Shown piece after piece: positions 1 through 8,958 of a stretch of DNA of 37,562 nucleotides. How positions within the stretch are numbered: the stretch's first letter is position 1; each line of letters starts with the position of its first letter. A program made the position numbers and the translations under genes. The DNA is from a bacterium. GTDB taxonomy: Bacteria > Myxococcota_A > Bradymonadia > Bradymonadales > Bradymonadaceae. The stretch lies in assembly GCA_030427705.1 (NCBI GenBank), contig JAUIBR010000059.1, positions 1 through 37,562 of the forward strand, written 5' to 3'. The notes below the pieces were generated by a model. That model searched no databases, was not told where the DNA came from, and saw only the letters and a list, made by a program, of their open reading frames with translations.

Positions 1-2
1 AG

Positions 3-581
3 GCTGATGAGTTCACGTACCAGCCCTACACCGGCGAAGGGCCGTTTCGAATCCTGGTCATCGGAGGAAGTGGCGGTGCGCGAAGCCTCAATCTGGGTGT
101 GCCAGAGGCAGTCAAACGGCTCTCGGATGACATCCAAACGCAAGTGCATGTGACCCACCAAGCAGGGCGCGGTCGAACCGAAGAGGCACTGCCGCTCTAT
201 GATGGCTTCCAGGGACAATACGAAGTGGTGGAATTCATCGATGATATGGCGGCTGCGTACTCCGAGTGCCACTTGTTGATTTGCCGCGCTGGTATGAGCA
301 CGATCGCGGAAGTGACCGCGCTGGGCATCCCAGCGATGTATGTTCCGCTGCCGACCGGCGATGGACATCAGGTCGCCAATGCGATGGAAATCGTGGAAGC
401 GGGCGGTGGGATGATGATCGAAGATCATGAAATCTCCCAAGAACGAGCCACCAAGTTGATTGAAGGGGTTATCCGCAATCCCACGTCATTGGCGAACTTG
501 GCCACCGTTGCAAAGACATTGGGCCGCCCTGAGGCTGCCGACGAAGTTGCGAAGTCCTGTCTGCAGTGGATCTCAGAGTGA
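3..581 (+). CDS. murG: MurG, 3' part (UDP-GlcNAc:lipid I N-acetylglucosaminyltransferase)
   Basis: MurG transfers GlcNAc from UDP-GlcNAc to lipid I at the inner face of the cytoplasmic membrane, giving lipid II. The reading frame is open from the window edge, so only the C-terminal 192 residues are present. Visible are the start of the C-terminal Rossmann domain with the glycine-rich motif ILVIGGSGGARSLN (positions about 54-95) and the nucleotide-sugar motif with CRAGMSTIAE, GIPAMYVPLP and HQVANA (about 283-384), which is diagnostic for MurG. It is the first gene of the dcw block seen here. The product should end normally at the TGA at 579-581. The start lies outside the window. Confidence 0.96.
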   Translation, partial: ADEFTYQPYTGEGPFRILVIGGSGGARSLNLGVPEAVKRLSDDIQTQVHVTHQAGRGRTEEALPLYDGFQGQYEVVEFIDDMAAAYSECHLLICRAGMSTIAEVTALGIPAMYVPLPTGDGHQVANAMEIVEAGGGMMIEDHEISQERATKLIEGVIRNPTSLANLATVAKTLGRPEAADEVAKSCLQWISE

Positions 582-866
582 CGCATTAAAGGTACTTCAC
601 GTGACACTTTAGGTTTATGCGGTGTCATGTAGGCGGAAGTATGCAAAACACGCGACTTTGCCGGTTTTCAAAGAATCGACATGAGGTTTGCGTTTTTATC
701 TGAAGTGGTGCTTGAGAAAGGTGTCGCTAATGCGTTGTAAACACATTGGAAAGCCGGAAAATCAAGGTGGGTTGCAGCTCAGAGACAGAATAGTATTCTG
801 GTCTCGCCTCATGAACAGGGCATCCTCGAATCATATAGAGTCCAACTCGGTGCTCCAGGAGGGCGT
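582..866. other. Gap between murG and murB; murC absent
   Basis: This 285 bp stretch separates murG from murB and looks richer in A+T than its neighbours. In many proteobacterial dcw clusters murC sits here. Reading all frames I see no MurC motif, such as the N-terminal glycine-rich IGIGGxGM loop or the ATP-binding GTxGKT, and no long open frame; a 60-codon frame at 688-870 has no recognisable features. A candidate sigma70-like promoter for murB is TTGCAG at 772-777 and TATTCT at 794-799 with a 16-base spacer, which would allow murB-ddl-ftsQAZ to be expressed apart from murG. The promoter call is weak. Confidence 0.6.
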
Positions 867-1814
867 GTGACGCCAAAAGAACGACTTGGAGACCGTTGGA
901 AGCCGGGTGAGTTATTGGCGCGACACTCGTCGCTCCGAATCGGTGGTCCAGCAAAAGTCTGGGCTGACGTTCACTCTGCCTCGGAATTGGACAGCGTAAC
1001 CGCGTGGGCAGATGCCCAAGGACTCGCGGTCTACGTGGTCGGGCTCGGGAGCAATCTCGTATTTCCCGACGAAGGAATCGAGGGTGTGGTCATCCGCTTC
1101 GGCGGAGAGCTCGCCTCCTGGTCGGTGAAAGCCACCGGAGACGAAGCCGAAGTTCATGTGGGTGCTGGCGCCATCAACGCGCACCTAGTGCGTGGGCTGC
1201 TGAAGCAGGGCTGGGTAGGAATGGAATTCCTATCGTTGATTCCTGGGACCTTCGGCGGCGCGGTCGTGATGAACGCTGGAACGAAGGAGAAGGAACTCTC
1301 CGAGATTTTGATTACAGCCGACGTTTGGTCGGCAGGACCACGGACGGTCGTGACGCAGACAACAGAACAACTTGGCATGAGCTATCGCCACTCTGATTTG
1401 AGTGAAGGCGATATTGTTGTGTCTGGCGTCATTGCAGTAGAGCAGGGCGACGTCGAGGCCGCAGCCGCCAACATGCAGATGGACAAGGACCGTCGCAACA
1501 AGACCCAACCGTACCGTCTTGCGAGCGTTGGCAGCACGTTTGCCAATCCGGAAGGCGATTATGCCGGTCGCTTGATCGAGGCCGTCGGCCTTAAGGGCCA
1601 TCAGATGGGTGGGGCACAGGTTAGTGAGTTGCATGCCAACTTCTTCATCAACAAAGAAGAGGCCACCGCCGCAGACTTCCTGGGCCTTATGGCACTAGCG
1701 CGCAAACGGGTGCGCGAAGAATTTGAAATAGACTTGCGGCCAGAGGTCCAGTTCGTCGGTTTCGACGGTTGGGCACGTTTGGCCGCACTAGAAGACGAGG
1801 TGAGCGATGCTTGA
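867..1814 (+). CDS. murB: MurB, UDP-N-acetylenolpyruvoylglucosamine reductase
   Basis: MurB is the FAD- and NADPH-dependent cytosolic enzyme that reduces UDP-GlcNAc-enolpyruvate to UDP-MurNAc. At 315 residues it has the usual length. The FAD-binding part shows SSLRIGGPA (residues 21-29), GLGSNL (59-64) and IPGTFGGAVVMNAG (125-138). The C-terminal part has the conserved Ser of GSTF (Ser223), the motif GGAQVSELHANFFIN and the glutamate of RPEV (Glu293), corresponding to the general acid residues of the family. The start is GTG at 867, chosen because a strong AGGAGG lies at 857-862 and no other start fits. Its last codons overlap ddl by 8 bases, so the two are probably translationally coupled. 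Confidence 0.97.
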   Translation: MTPKERLGDRWKPGELLARHSSLRIGGPAKVWADVHSASELDSVTAWADAQGLAVYVVGLGSNLVFPDEGIEGVVIRFGGELASWSVKATGDEAEVHVGAGAINAHLVRGLLKQGWVGMEFLSLIPGTFGGAVVMNAGTKEKELSEILITADVWSAGPRTVVTQTTEQLGMSYRHSDLSEGDIVVSGVIAVEQGDVEAAAANMQMDKDRRNKTQPYRLASVGSTFANPEGDYAGRLIEAVGLKGHQMGGAQVSELHANFFINKEEATAADFLGLMALARKRVREEFEIDLRPEVQFVGFDGWARLAALEDEVSDA

Positions 1815-2754
1815 GCACGTCGACACCAGCCGGTTCAAGGGGCAAAAAGTTGGCGTGTTGCTCGGTGGTGACACCGGCGAGCGTGACGTGAGCCTCAATA
1901 CCGGCCGCGCATTTGTGAAGGCACTCAGCGAGGCTGGCTACGATGTTGCCGAATACGATCTGCCAAACGACCTGGGACGACTCGCTGATGAAAAGCCAGC
2001 GGCCGTCCTGATTGGGTTGCACGGCGGAAGCGGTGAAAACGGTGAGATTCAGGGGTTCCTTCGCATGATGGGGATTCCGTACACCGGTAGCGGCGTCATG
2101 GCGTCAGCCATCGCGATGGACAAAGCGCGTACCAAGGCCCTGCTGAACGCGAAAGGCATCCCGACCCCACGCGGGGCGTTTGTTCCTGCGGCGGAGTTTG
2201 ACGCCAATGCTGTCGACGAATACGCACGCACGGTGGCACTCCCAGCGGTTGTCAAAGTCAACGATGCCGGCAGCAGCGTTGGCGTCTATATCTGCCACAC
2301 GCCTGAGCGTTTTGCTGAGGCGATCGCAGGTGTGGGCGAGCTTCTGACCGATGCACCGACCTCTGGTGTCCTGTTCGAGGAGGTTGTCGAGGGCCACGAG
2401 TTTTCGATTGGAATGTTCGACGACCAGTTTCTGGGCGCGATCCAAATCGAGCCGGCATCCGAGTTCTACGATTACGAGGCGAAATATCAGTCGAACACGA
2501 CCGAGTACTTCTTCGTCGAAGATGAGGACCTACTGATCGCTTTGGAGAACATCGGACGCGCGACGTACCACGCACTTGGCTGTCGTGGCGTGGCTCGCGT
2601 CGATTTCATTGGATATCCCGGCGATCTAAAAGTACTCGAAGTAAACACGATACCTGGAATGACTGCGACGAGCCTGGTGCCAAAGATGGCCGCTCGTCAC
2701 GGTATCGAATTCAATACCTTCACGGAGCTGATGCTGGCGAGCGCTCGGATCTAA
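1807..2754 (+). CDS. ddl: D-alanine--D-alanine ligase
   Basis: This cytosolic ATP-grasp enzyme joins two D-alanines to make the terminus of the UDP-MurNAc pentapeptide. The 315 residues match the family length. Motifs in order are VLLGGDTGERDVSLNTG at the N-terminus, LHGGSGENGEIQGFLRMMG, the lysine stretch MDKARTKALL, VVKVNDAGSSVGV in the ATP-grasp domain, and near the end GVARVDFIG and LEVNTIPGMTATSLVP, the Mg-ATP and D-Ala2 binding region. The ATG at 1807 overlaps the murB end and has GAGG at 1797-1800 as ribosome binding site. It lies in the standard place between murB and ftsQ. Nothing in it looks damaged. Confidence 0.97.
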   Translation: MLEHVDTSRFKGQKVGVLLGGDTGERDVSLNTGRAFVKALSEAGYDVAEYDLPNDLGRLADEKPAAVLIGLHGGSGENGEIQGFLRMMGIPYTGSGVMASAIAMDKARTKALLNAKGIPTPRGAFVPAAEFDANAVDEYARTVALPAVVKVNDAGSSVGVYICHTPERFAEAIAGVGELLTDAPTSGVLFEEVVEGHEFSIGMFDDQFLGAIQIEPASEFYDYEAKYQSNTTEYFFVEDEDLLIALENIGRATYHALGCRGVARVDFIGYPGDLKVLEVNTIPGMTATSLVPKMAARHGIEFNTFTELMLASARI

Positions 2755-2779
2755 ACCGGCGCACCCTCAAGGACGAGGC

Positions 2780-3673
2780 ATGGGAAACACCCGAAAAATT
2801 CAACCGAACCGGCGCAAATCCAACAAGCGTCGTGTGCCCGTTAAGCAGCGGGTCCAATCGGTCGGGACGGGAGCAAAATCGCTGGCATCCAAAGCCGGTC
2901 CCATCGTGGTCCTCGCCGTGATCGGCCTCGCTATCCCTTACTTTGCGCTTCAAGCTTACTACTTTGCTGTGGGCAGCGACTACTTCGCGATCGAGACGAT
3001 CCGGGTCACTGGCAACAAACAAGCTGAGGCTCCAGATCTGCTGGAAATCGCAGGACTCGAGACCGGATTAAACGTCTTCGACGTCGACCCTGAACGTATG
3101 CAGATTCTGGTCGCGACACATCCTTGGGTTGTCAACGCGCAGGTTGAAGTGGAACTGCCACGTACGGTCATCATAAAGGTGGATGAACACGTGCCCTCCG
3201 CGATTTTGGTCGATGAGGAGCAGATGTGGCTCATCGACCAAAACGGCGTCGCCTTCAAGGCGTTGGAGTCGACTGACAACGCCGATGCGCTCTTTGGGGA
3301 CCTGCCGTTCATGACGGGGCAGCAGCCAGAAGATCTGAAATTGGAAAACGGCAAAGCGCTGTACACGGACGCGCTCTTGGCGCTTGAAAGTTACGAAACC
3401 GCGGGCCTGCACAAGGTCGCTCCGTTGAGCGAGGTGCATATGGACCGCGTACTTGGGATTTCGTTTGTGACGCAGGGAGGCGTCGAGATTCGTCTCGGCC
3501 GGGGCGTCTATGATGAGCGGCTGCGTAGGCTCGCAGCTGTAATGAAGTCTTTGGAAGAAGACGGAATGCGGGCTGAGTACATCCTTGTGGACCACGAGGA
3601 GTATTTGGACCGGGTGTCGGTGGGCATGGCTCCTGTAAACAGCATGGATGCTGAGGGAGCTGATCGTTGGTGA
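2780..3673 (+). CDS. ftsQ: FtsQ, divisome protein with POTRA domain
   Basis: FtsQ is a bitopic inner-membrane protein that links early and late divisome proteins through FtsB and FtsL. The 297 residues show a basic cytoplasmic N-terminus (residues 1-39, many Lys and Arg), one membrane segment (about 40-63, with IVVLAVIGLAIPYFAL), then a periplasmic POTRA domain beginning at FAIETIRVTGNK (69-80) and a beta domain containing WVVNAQVEVELPRTVIIKVDEH. The sequence is weakly conserved as expected for FtsQ, but order, topology and location between ddl and ftsA settle the call. The start ATG follows AAGGACGAGG. Its end overlaps the extended frame upstream of ftsA, but the true ftsA start lies 40 bases further on. 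Confidence 0.93.
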   Translation: MGNTRKIQPNRRKSNKRRVPVKQRVQSVGTGAKSLASKAGPIVVLAVIGLAIPYFALQAYYFAVGSDYFAIETIRVTGNKQAEAPDLLEIAGLETGLNVFDVDPERMQILVATHPWVVNAQVEVELPRTVIIKVDEHVPSAILVDEEQMWLIDQNGVAFKALESTDNADALFGDLPFMTGQQPEDLKLENGKALYTDALLALESYETAGLHKVAPLSEVHMDRVLGISFVTQGGVEIRLGRGVYDERLRRLAAVMKSLEEDGMRAEYILVDHEEYLDRVSVGMAPVNSMDAEGADRW

Positions 3674-3713
3674 TTGTGGAGCAGCTGTTCGCTCCAACCA
3701 TGGAAGGATGAAA

Positions 3714-4943
3714 ATGGCGAGAAGAGACGAAATTGTAGTCGGGTTGGACATTGGAACGACGAAGATCGCGTGCATCATCGGTGAAGTCACCGATGATGGT
3801 ATCGATATCATCGGCATCGGAAGCCACCCATCGACGGGCCTGCGCAAGGGCGTGGTCATCAACATTGATGCCACCATCAATTCCATCAAGAAGGCCGTCG
3901 AAGAGGCTGAGCTGATGGCGGGTTGCGAAGTGAACACGGTCTACGCCGGTATCGCTGGCGGGCATATCAAAGGCTTTAACTCGCACGGCATCGTCGCTGT
4001 GAAAGAGAAGGAAGTTCGCCCAGCCGACTTGGCGCGTGTCGTAGATGCTGCTCGTGCAGTGGCCATTCCAATGGACCGCGAAGTGATTCACGTCATTCCT
4101 CAGGAATACATCATCGATGACCAGGATGGGATTCGTGAACCCTTGGGGATGAGCGGTGTTCGCCTTGAAGCAAAGGTCCACATCGTCACGGGCTCCGTCA
4201 CCAGCGCCCAGAACATCATCAAGTGCGCCAACGCCTGTGGTCTCAACGTCGCCGACATCGTGCTCGAGCAGCTCGCCAGCAGCGAAGCCGTGTTGTCGGA
4301 AGACGAGAAGGAGTTGGGCGTGGCCGTTGTGGATATCGGCGGTGGAACTACCGACATCGCTATCTTCAGCGGCGGCTCGCTTGTCCACACCGCAGTGCTT
4401 TCCGTCGGTGGCAACCACCTCACCAACGATATTGCCGTCGGCCTACGCACCCCAATGGCGGAAGCGGAACGAATCAAGCAGCGTTACGGATGCGCGATGA
4501 CCAGCCGCGTGAGCCCTGAAGAGACCATCGAAGTCCCCTCAGTGGGCGGTCGACCTCCTCGTGTGCTTTCGCGACAAATCTTGAGCGAAATTATCGAACC
4601 ACGCGTCGAAGAGATCTTCGCATTCGTGGGCCGAGAGCTCCGGAACTCAGGCTACGAAGATCTGATCGCAAGCGGCGTCGTGATCACTGGCGGCACCACG
4701 ATCTTGGAGCATATGCCCGAATTGGCTGAGGAAGTTCTGGGTACGCCAGTGCGTCGCGGCCTTCCAAAAGGGGTCGGCGGATTGGTCGACGTCGTGCGAA
4801 ATCCAAAGTTCGCAACGGGCGTTGGACTGGTGCTCTACGGGGCTGACAACGTCGAACAACAGAGCATCTTCCGTATTCGCGAAGAGCGCGTGTACCACAA
4901 GGTCGCAAACCGAATGCGACAGTGGTTTGCAGAGATCTTCTAA
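3714..4943 (+). CDS. ftsA: FtsA, actin-like divisome protein
   Basis: FtsA tethers FtsZ filaments to the inner membrane and recruits later divisome proteins. The 409 residues contain the actin-fold phosphate-1 motif VGLDIGTTKIACIIGE at the N-terminus, the FtsA-specific 1C subdomain, phosphate-2 VVDIGGGTTDIAIF, the adenosine motif SGVVITGGTTILEHM, and a C-terminal amphipathic helix ending RMRQWFAEIF, the usual membrane anchor. The frame is open further upstream, but I chose ATG 3714 because GGAAGG lies at 3702-3707 with six bases to it; the ATG at 3708 touches the ribosome binding site. It probably forms one transcript with ftsQ and ftsZ. Confidence 0.96.
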   Translation: MARRDEIVVGLDIGTTKIACIIGEVTDDGIDIIGIGSHPSTGLRKGVVINIDATINSIKKAVEEAELMAGCEVNTVYAGIAGGHIKGFNSHGIVAVKEKEVRPADLARVVDAARAVAIPMDREVIHVIPQEYIIDDQDGIREPLGMSGVRLEAKVHIVTGSVTSAQNIIKCANACGLNVADIVLEQLASSEAVLSEDEKELGVAVVDIGGGTTDIAIFSGGSLVHTAVLSVGGNHLTNDIAVGLRTPMAEAERIKQRYGCAMTSRVSPEETIEVPSVGGRPPRVLSRQILSEIIEPRVEEIFAFVGRELRNSGYEDLIASGVVITGGTTILEHMPELAEEVLGTPVRRGLPKGVGGLVDVVRNPKFATGVGLVLYGADNVEQQSIFRIREERVYHKVANRMRQWFAEIF

Positions 4944-5031
4944 AGCGCGCCGGTAGCGCTTGAACGCCCAAATATCGGGTGATAATGTCCGACCATCATT
5001 CAAGGACGAATTAATAACGCCAGGGCGCGAC

Positions 5032-6327
5032 ATGCTTCAGTTTGACGACGACGATTTTCCAGAATCCGCACAGATAAAAGTCTTCGGTGTTGGTGGTGGC
5101 GGCGGTAATGCCGTGAACACCATGATCGCCGAGGGCATTTCAGGCGTGGAGTTCATTGCGGCCAACACGGATATGCAGGCGCTTGAGAACAACCTCGCCG
5201 GTGTGAAATTGCAGCTTGGCTCGAGTCTCACAAAGGGCCTCGGTGCTGGTGCAAACCCTGAGGTTGGGCGAAATTCCGCATTGGAAGACCAGGTACGCAT
5301 TCAAGACGCACTTGGTGATGCGGACATGGTGTTTGTCACCGCAGGAATGGGCGGCGGAACCGGCACCGGTGCTGCTCCGGTTATCGCGAACATCGCTCGC
5401 GAAATGGGCGCACTCACCGTCGGTGTTGTCACCAAACCATTTCATTTTGAAGGGCGTCGCCGACGTCGCCAGGCTGAGGAAGGCATTCGCAATCTTAGCC
5501 AAGCTGTCGATACGCTCATCACAATTCCAAACCAGCGTTTGCTCGCCATTTCCGGCGACGACACAACGATTCTGGAAGCCTTTAAGCGCGCTGATGAAGT
5601 GTTGCTGCAGGCGGTCCAAGGTATCTCGGACCTGATCACGATCCGGGGTCTGGTCAACGTCGACTTCGCCGATGTTCGCACCATCATGGCGGGCAAAGGC
5701 CTTGCGTTGATGGGGACAGGTCGCGCGTCAGGTCCGACGCGAGCGCTTGATGCGGCTGAAATGGCCGTGTCATCGCCACTGCTTGAAGACGTTTCGATTG
5801 ACGGTGCCACCGGCATCCTCATCAACGTCACCGGCGGCTACGACATGACGCTCAAAGAGATCAACGAAGCAGCAAGCCTCATTGAGGAAGCAGCTGACGA
5901 AGATGCACACATCATCTTCGGTAACGTCATCGACGAAGATATTCGGGACGAAATCAAAATCACGGTTATCGCGACCGGGTTTGAGACGGCAAACGCAGCC
6001 AAGGCAAAGCCAGCCATGGCAGCAGCAACCGTCGAGCCTGAGCGGGAAGAGGCGCCGCCTGCGCCTGTACGCGCTTCACGTCGCGAGCTGCGCAGCACCA
6101 TCAACGGTATGCCTGCTGCAGAAGAGGCCGACGCCGAGACTGCAACCGATGAGATTCCTCGACGTCAGCCTGTGAAAGAGAATCCACAGGAAGAACGACG
6201 AGCGAGCTTCATTCGCTCACCAACCGGAAGTGTCCGTCACGCCGGTGGCGGCTTGTCGCCTACCGAAGAAGAGCAGATGGACGTCCCTACGTTCCTGCGC
6301 AATCCTAAGCGCTCAAAAGAGAGCTAA
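5032..6327 (+). CDS. ftsZ: FtsZ, tubulin-like cell division GTPase
   Basis: FtsZ polymerises with GTP into the Z-ring at mid-cell. From ATG 5032 it has 431 residues: [11 protein letters not shown] (residues 19-29), ANTDMQAL, the tubulin signature GGGTGTG (107-113), the T7-loop region [11 protein letters not shown], then an acidic and proline-rich variable linker and a C-terminal peptide [11 protein letters not shown], which is the FtsA-binding tail. The frame remains open to a TTG at 4960, which would add 24 residues, but that TTG has no ribosome binding site while AGGG sits six bases before 5032 and the resulting N-terminus resembles other FtsZ proteins. The 88 bp before the start could hold extra regulation. 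Confidence 0.96.
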   Translation: MLQFDDDDFPESAQIKVFGVGGGGGNAVNTMIAEGISGVEFIAANTDMQALENNLAGVKLQLGSSLTKGLGAGANPEVGRNSALEDQVRIQDALGDADMVFVTAGMGGGTGTGAAPVIANIAREMGALTVGVVTKPFHFEGRRRRRQAEEGIRNLSQAVDTLITIPNQRLLAISGDDTTILEAFKRADEVLLQAVQGISDLITIRGLVNVDFADVRTIMAGKGLALMGTGRASGPTRALDAAEMAVSSPLLEDVSIDGATGILINVTGGYDMTLKEINEAASLIEEAADEDAHIIFGNVIDEDIRDEIKITVIATGFETANAAKAKPAMAAATVEPEREEAPPAPVRASRRELRSTINGMPAAEEADAETATDEIPRRQPVKENPQEERRASFIRSPTGSVRHAGGGLSPTEEEQMDVPTFLRNPKRSKES

Positions 6328-6330
6328 CGA

Positions 6331-7065
6331 TTGAACTCCGCGCTCGACGCGGTTTCGATCGTCCTCTACGAGCCGCAAAACGACATCAATATCGGAAACG
6401 TTGTCCGTGCATGCCGCAATTTTGGCATCACAGACCTGCGTTTGGTGCGCCCGCGGGTCGGGGACCACGCTGAGATTGAACGCATTGCGCCTCGCTCGGA
6501 GGAATTCATTGCGAAGAATCTGAAACGCTACGAGGACCTTGAGTCAGCGCTTGCGGATACCGTGTTCGTCGCTGGTGCCACAGCACGGCCTCGAAAAGGG
6601 AACTGGATTGTCTCGGAACCCCGCGAATTGGCTAAAGAGACTGTCAAACGGGCCGGGCAGGGTAAGGTTGCCTTGATGTTTGGGCGGGAGGACAGCGGGC
6701 TTCCTAATGAGGCGCTAGACCGTTGCCATCACCTCATCACGATTCCGACCAATCCAGACTATTCTTCGCTGAATCTGGGCCAGGCGGCCATGCTGGTTGC
6801 ATGGGAGACGTTCAGAGCCGCTGAGGGCATCGATGCGCACGAGGACGACGCCACCGACTTGGTCGAGGTTGAACAGATCGAACGCATGCTCAGCTTTGCT
6901 GAGGACGCGCTAGAGACCGTTGAATTCTTCAAGTCCGATGGCAAAGAACACGTGATGCGTGCCGTGCGAAACGTCCTAATGCGGGCCGACCTGACGCCCC
7001 GCGAGCTCGCAATCTGGTTTGGGATCTGGAAGGAAATCCCTGCCTACGTCGAGCGCAACCGTTAG
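6331..7065 (+). CDS. trmJ: tRNA (cytidine/uridine-32-2'-O-)-methyltransferase, TrmJ-like (SPOUT)
   Basis: TrmJ methylates the ribose of nucleotide 32 in the anticodon loop of several tRNAs, using S-adenosylmethionine. The 244 residues match E. coli TrmJ in length. SPOUT motif 1 is IVLYEPQNDINIGNVVRACRN, motif 2 MFGREDSGLPNEAL, and motif 3 IPTNPDYSSLNLGQA, where the IPTNP-(x)2-SSLNL form is typical of TrmJ rather than TrmL or TrmH. A C-terminal helical extension of about 80 residues follows. The start is TTG at 6331, three bases after the ftsZ stop with GAGAG just upstream; no other start codon precedes the conserved region. Placement behind ftsZ suggests co-transcription with division genes. 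Confidence 0.88.
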   Translation: MNSALDAVSIVLYEPQNDINIGNVVRACRNFGITDLRLVRPRVGDHAEIERIAPRSEEFIAKNLKRYEDLESALADTVFVAGATARPRKGNWIVSEPRELAKETVKRAGQGKVALMFGREDSGLPNEALDRCHHLITIPTNPDYSSLNLGQAAMLVAWETFRAAEGIDAHEDDATDLVEVEQIERMLSFAEDALETVEFFKSDGKEHVMRAVRNVLMRADLTPRELAIWFGIWKEIPAYVERNR

Positions 7066-7073
7066 CGTCTGAT

Positions 7074-7100
7074 CTGACAGGGTGTCATGACAGGTGTCAG
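7074..7100. terminator. Nested inverted repeats between convergent genes
   Basis: CTGACA (7074-7079) pairs with TGTCAG (7095-7100) around a perfect ten-base palindrome TGTCATGACA (7083-7092). It lies in the 42 bp between the trmJ stop and the stop of the convergent lipoprotein gene. There is no T-tract, so whether it terminates transcription is uncertain; it may equally be a protein-binding site or an mRNA 3' end structure. Confidence 0.35.
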
Positions 7101-7107
7101 TTCGTAC

Positions 7108-8958
7108 CTATGGATTGGCCCAACTTACCTCATAAGTTGGCTCACCCTCGATTCTGCTCAAACTTTGATTGGTCGCCACACGCAGATAGTAGGTCAGTGT
7201 GCTGCTAACGGGCGAGACAAGCTCGATCTGGCCTGCAACCGTGGTTCCTGACCTCACGATCTGAGGTCCATTCCCATCGTCAGAATGCAAAGACACCTGC
7301 AATGCAGGAGCGCCAACACTTGGCTTGATGCTAACGGTCAACGCGCCGTCGACAAGTGTTGGAAGCTTGACCCAATCGGTTTCCCAGTTGGTCCCAGAAG
7401 GGCAGAGAAACTCGACGGCGGGGGAAGCAGTGAGGTCCTTAGCGTTGGCGGCATCAGGGTGCATTCCGGCTTCTGGACACACAAATGCGTCTTCGACGGA
7501 GTAGCCAAGTCGATAGTTGCCTGATTGGCCCAGCGCCGGCACCGCGTGGACGTAATAGCTCCCATCCATGCCGATTCGCGACAACGAAACGGGGCCGTTG
7601 GAGACGATGAAGTTCTCACCATCTGGCGTGAAGAGGTTCACTTCGAGGTCTGGGCTGCCTTCGAGGATTTGGATGTCCAATTGCTGTGCAGCTTCAAGGT
7701 CAGGTAGAACGAACCAGTCTGGGTCAAAGCCGCATGTTTGGGCGCTCACGTCCGAATTGGCCGATGTCGACAGAACCGTCGCGGTCGCAAACGTGTCATT
7801 CTCTTCAAACATGTCGTTGGCGCAAAAGTCGTTGGTGATCGTCAGCGAGTAGCTGGCTGTCTCGAATGACAAGCCCCGAACTTCAAGATAGACGACCCGG
7901 TCCCGTTCGGCCGCGAATCGTACTGTACTGACAGGGTCAGCTTGCTGACTTTGCGCGATAACCTGACGTTGGTCATCGTAAACGAAGATGTCGAGCTCGG
8001 GCTCCAGTGCGATCTGTTCAACACGGATTCGCACGATGTCCTCGGCTTGGACCGTGATGGCGAACCAATCTGAGCGGCCTGGGCAGATTTGCAGCCCTTC
8101 ATAGAAGCACTTTGGTGGATTTGTTGTTCGACAGTCGTCCTGGGGTGCAAGGCGGAAGGCAGTCTCGAAGGTATGGTTTGCGGGCCCGCCGCCGGCCGGG
8201 GTTCCGAAGATGTCCTCATCGCACTGAGCGTCAATGCACGTTCCCGTGGGGATTTCGCAGACTTGGTCTTCGGTGCAGTCGTCATCGGTGGCGCAAGGCG
8301 GCTGAACACAGCTCGTGTTGCGGCAAAGCTCATCAGGCCTGCAGTCAGAGTCCAAATCGCAGGGAGGTTCTAAAACACAAGAGCTGCGGTCGCCTTCATC
8401 CAAGCAGAACTGACCGAACGGGCACTGCGTGTCCTCTTCGCATTGATCGCGACACGTGCCAAAATTGTCGCCAGTCTGGAAAAAGCAGGCTTGGCCTGGT
8501 GGGCACGACGACGCATCAGGGCGACATCCGCTTGTGCAGACGCCTTCTTCGCATACAAACAACTCAGGGCATGCATCGTCTGACTCACACGGTTTGGGAA
8601 CGCATCGGTCGGTCTGAAGGTCACACGTCTCAGCCGTGGCACATCCGTCGATGCTGCATCGGAACGCTGGCCGGCAGAATCCAGTGACGCCGTCGCAGAC
8701 AAGACTGTCAGGACAGGGGTTACCGTCAGCGCACCGAAGCGCCTCAGGTCGGCACTCGCCGCTGCTTTGGTCGCAAACCTCACCACTGTCACAGTCGTCA
8801 CCTTCCCGGCAATCAAATGTTCGGACTTCACACTGACCGGATGAGGCGTTGCACGTTTCACCAAACGCACAGCCGGTATCCTGGCAGTCGATGGTCGGCC
8901 GACAACCTGTCAGTAACCCCACAATCAGGATTAGCGCTGCGAAACCAGCCGTTCTCAT
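7108..8958 (-). CDS. Lipoprotein with cysteine-rich repeats and PPC domains
   Basis: A 616-residue exported lipoprotein. The signal peptide ends in the lipobox LLTGC with Cys19. Residues of about 20-265 are a run of short cysteine-rich units of the form C-x(3-5)-C-x(2-4)-G-x-x-C-x(4-7)-G-x-C, like those of Myxococcota and Bradymonadota surface proteins. The second half contains about three pre-peptidase C-terminal (PPC) beta domains, each with a DWF or DWV core and a later GxYxLxI-like strand. Start chosen at 8958, where ATGA overlaps the stop of the TonB-like gene; a longer frame begins inside that gene. The two are probably one operon. A cell-surface binding or scaffold role is inferred; no catalytic domain is visible. 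Confidence 0.85.
   Translation of the reverse strand: MRTAGFAALILIVGLLTGCRPTIDCQDTGCAFGETCNASSGQCEVRTFDCREGDDCDSGEVCDQSSGECRPEALRCADGNPCPDSLVCDGVTGFCRPAFRCSIDGCATAETCDLQTDRCVPKPCESDDACPELFVCEEGVCTSGCRPDASSCPPGQACFFQTGDNFGTCRDQCEEDTQCPFGQFCLDEGDRSSCVLEPPCDLDSDCRPDELCRNTSCVQPPCATDDDCTEDQVCEIPTGTCIDAQCDEDIFGTPAGGGPANHTFETAFRLAPQDDCRTTNPPKCFYEGLQICPGRSDWFAITVQAEDIVRIRVEQIALEPELDIFVYDDQRQVIAQSQQADPVSTVRFAAERDRVVYLEVRGLSFETASYSLTITNDFCANDMFEENDTFATATVLSTSANSDVSAQTCGFDPDWFVLPDLEAAQQLDIQILEGSPDLEVNLFTPDGENFIVSNGPVSLSRIGMDGSYYVHAVPALGQSGNYRLGYSVEDAFVCPEAGMHPDAANAKDLTASPAVEFLCPSGTNWETDWVKLPTLVDGALTVSIKPSVGAPALQVSLHSDDGNGPQIVRSGTTVAGQIELVSPVSSTLTYYLRVATNQSLSRIEGEPTYEVSWANP

Noticed and set aside
688-870. 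60-codon frame between murG and murB
   Set aside because: No family, no ribosome binding site, unusual composition, and it overlaps the murB start; not a remnant of MurC either.
3309-4418. Long minus-strand frame (369 codons) under ftsA and ftsQ
   Set aside because: It is antisense to two clear division genes; the composition is that of a shadow frame in G+C-rich coding DNA.
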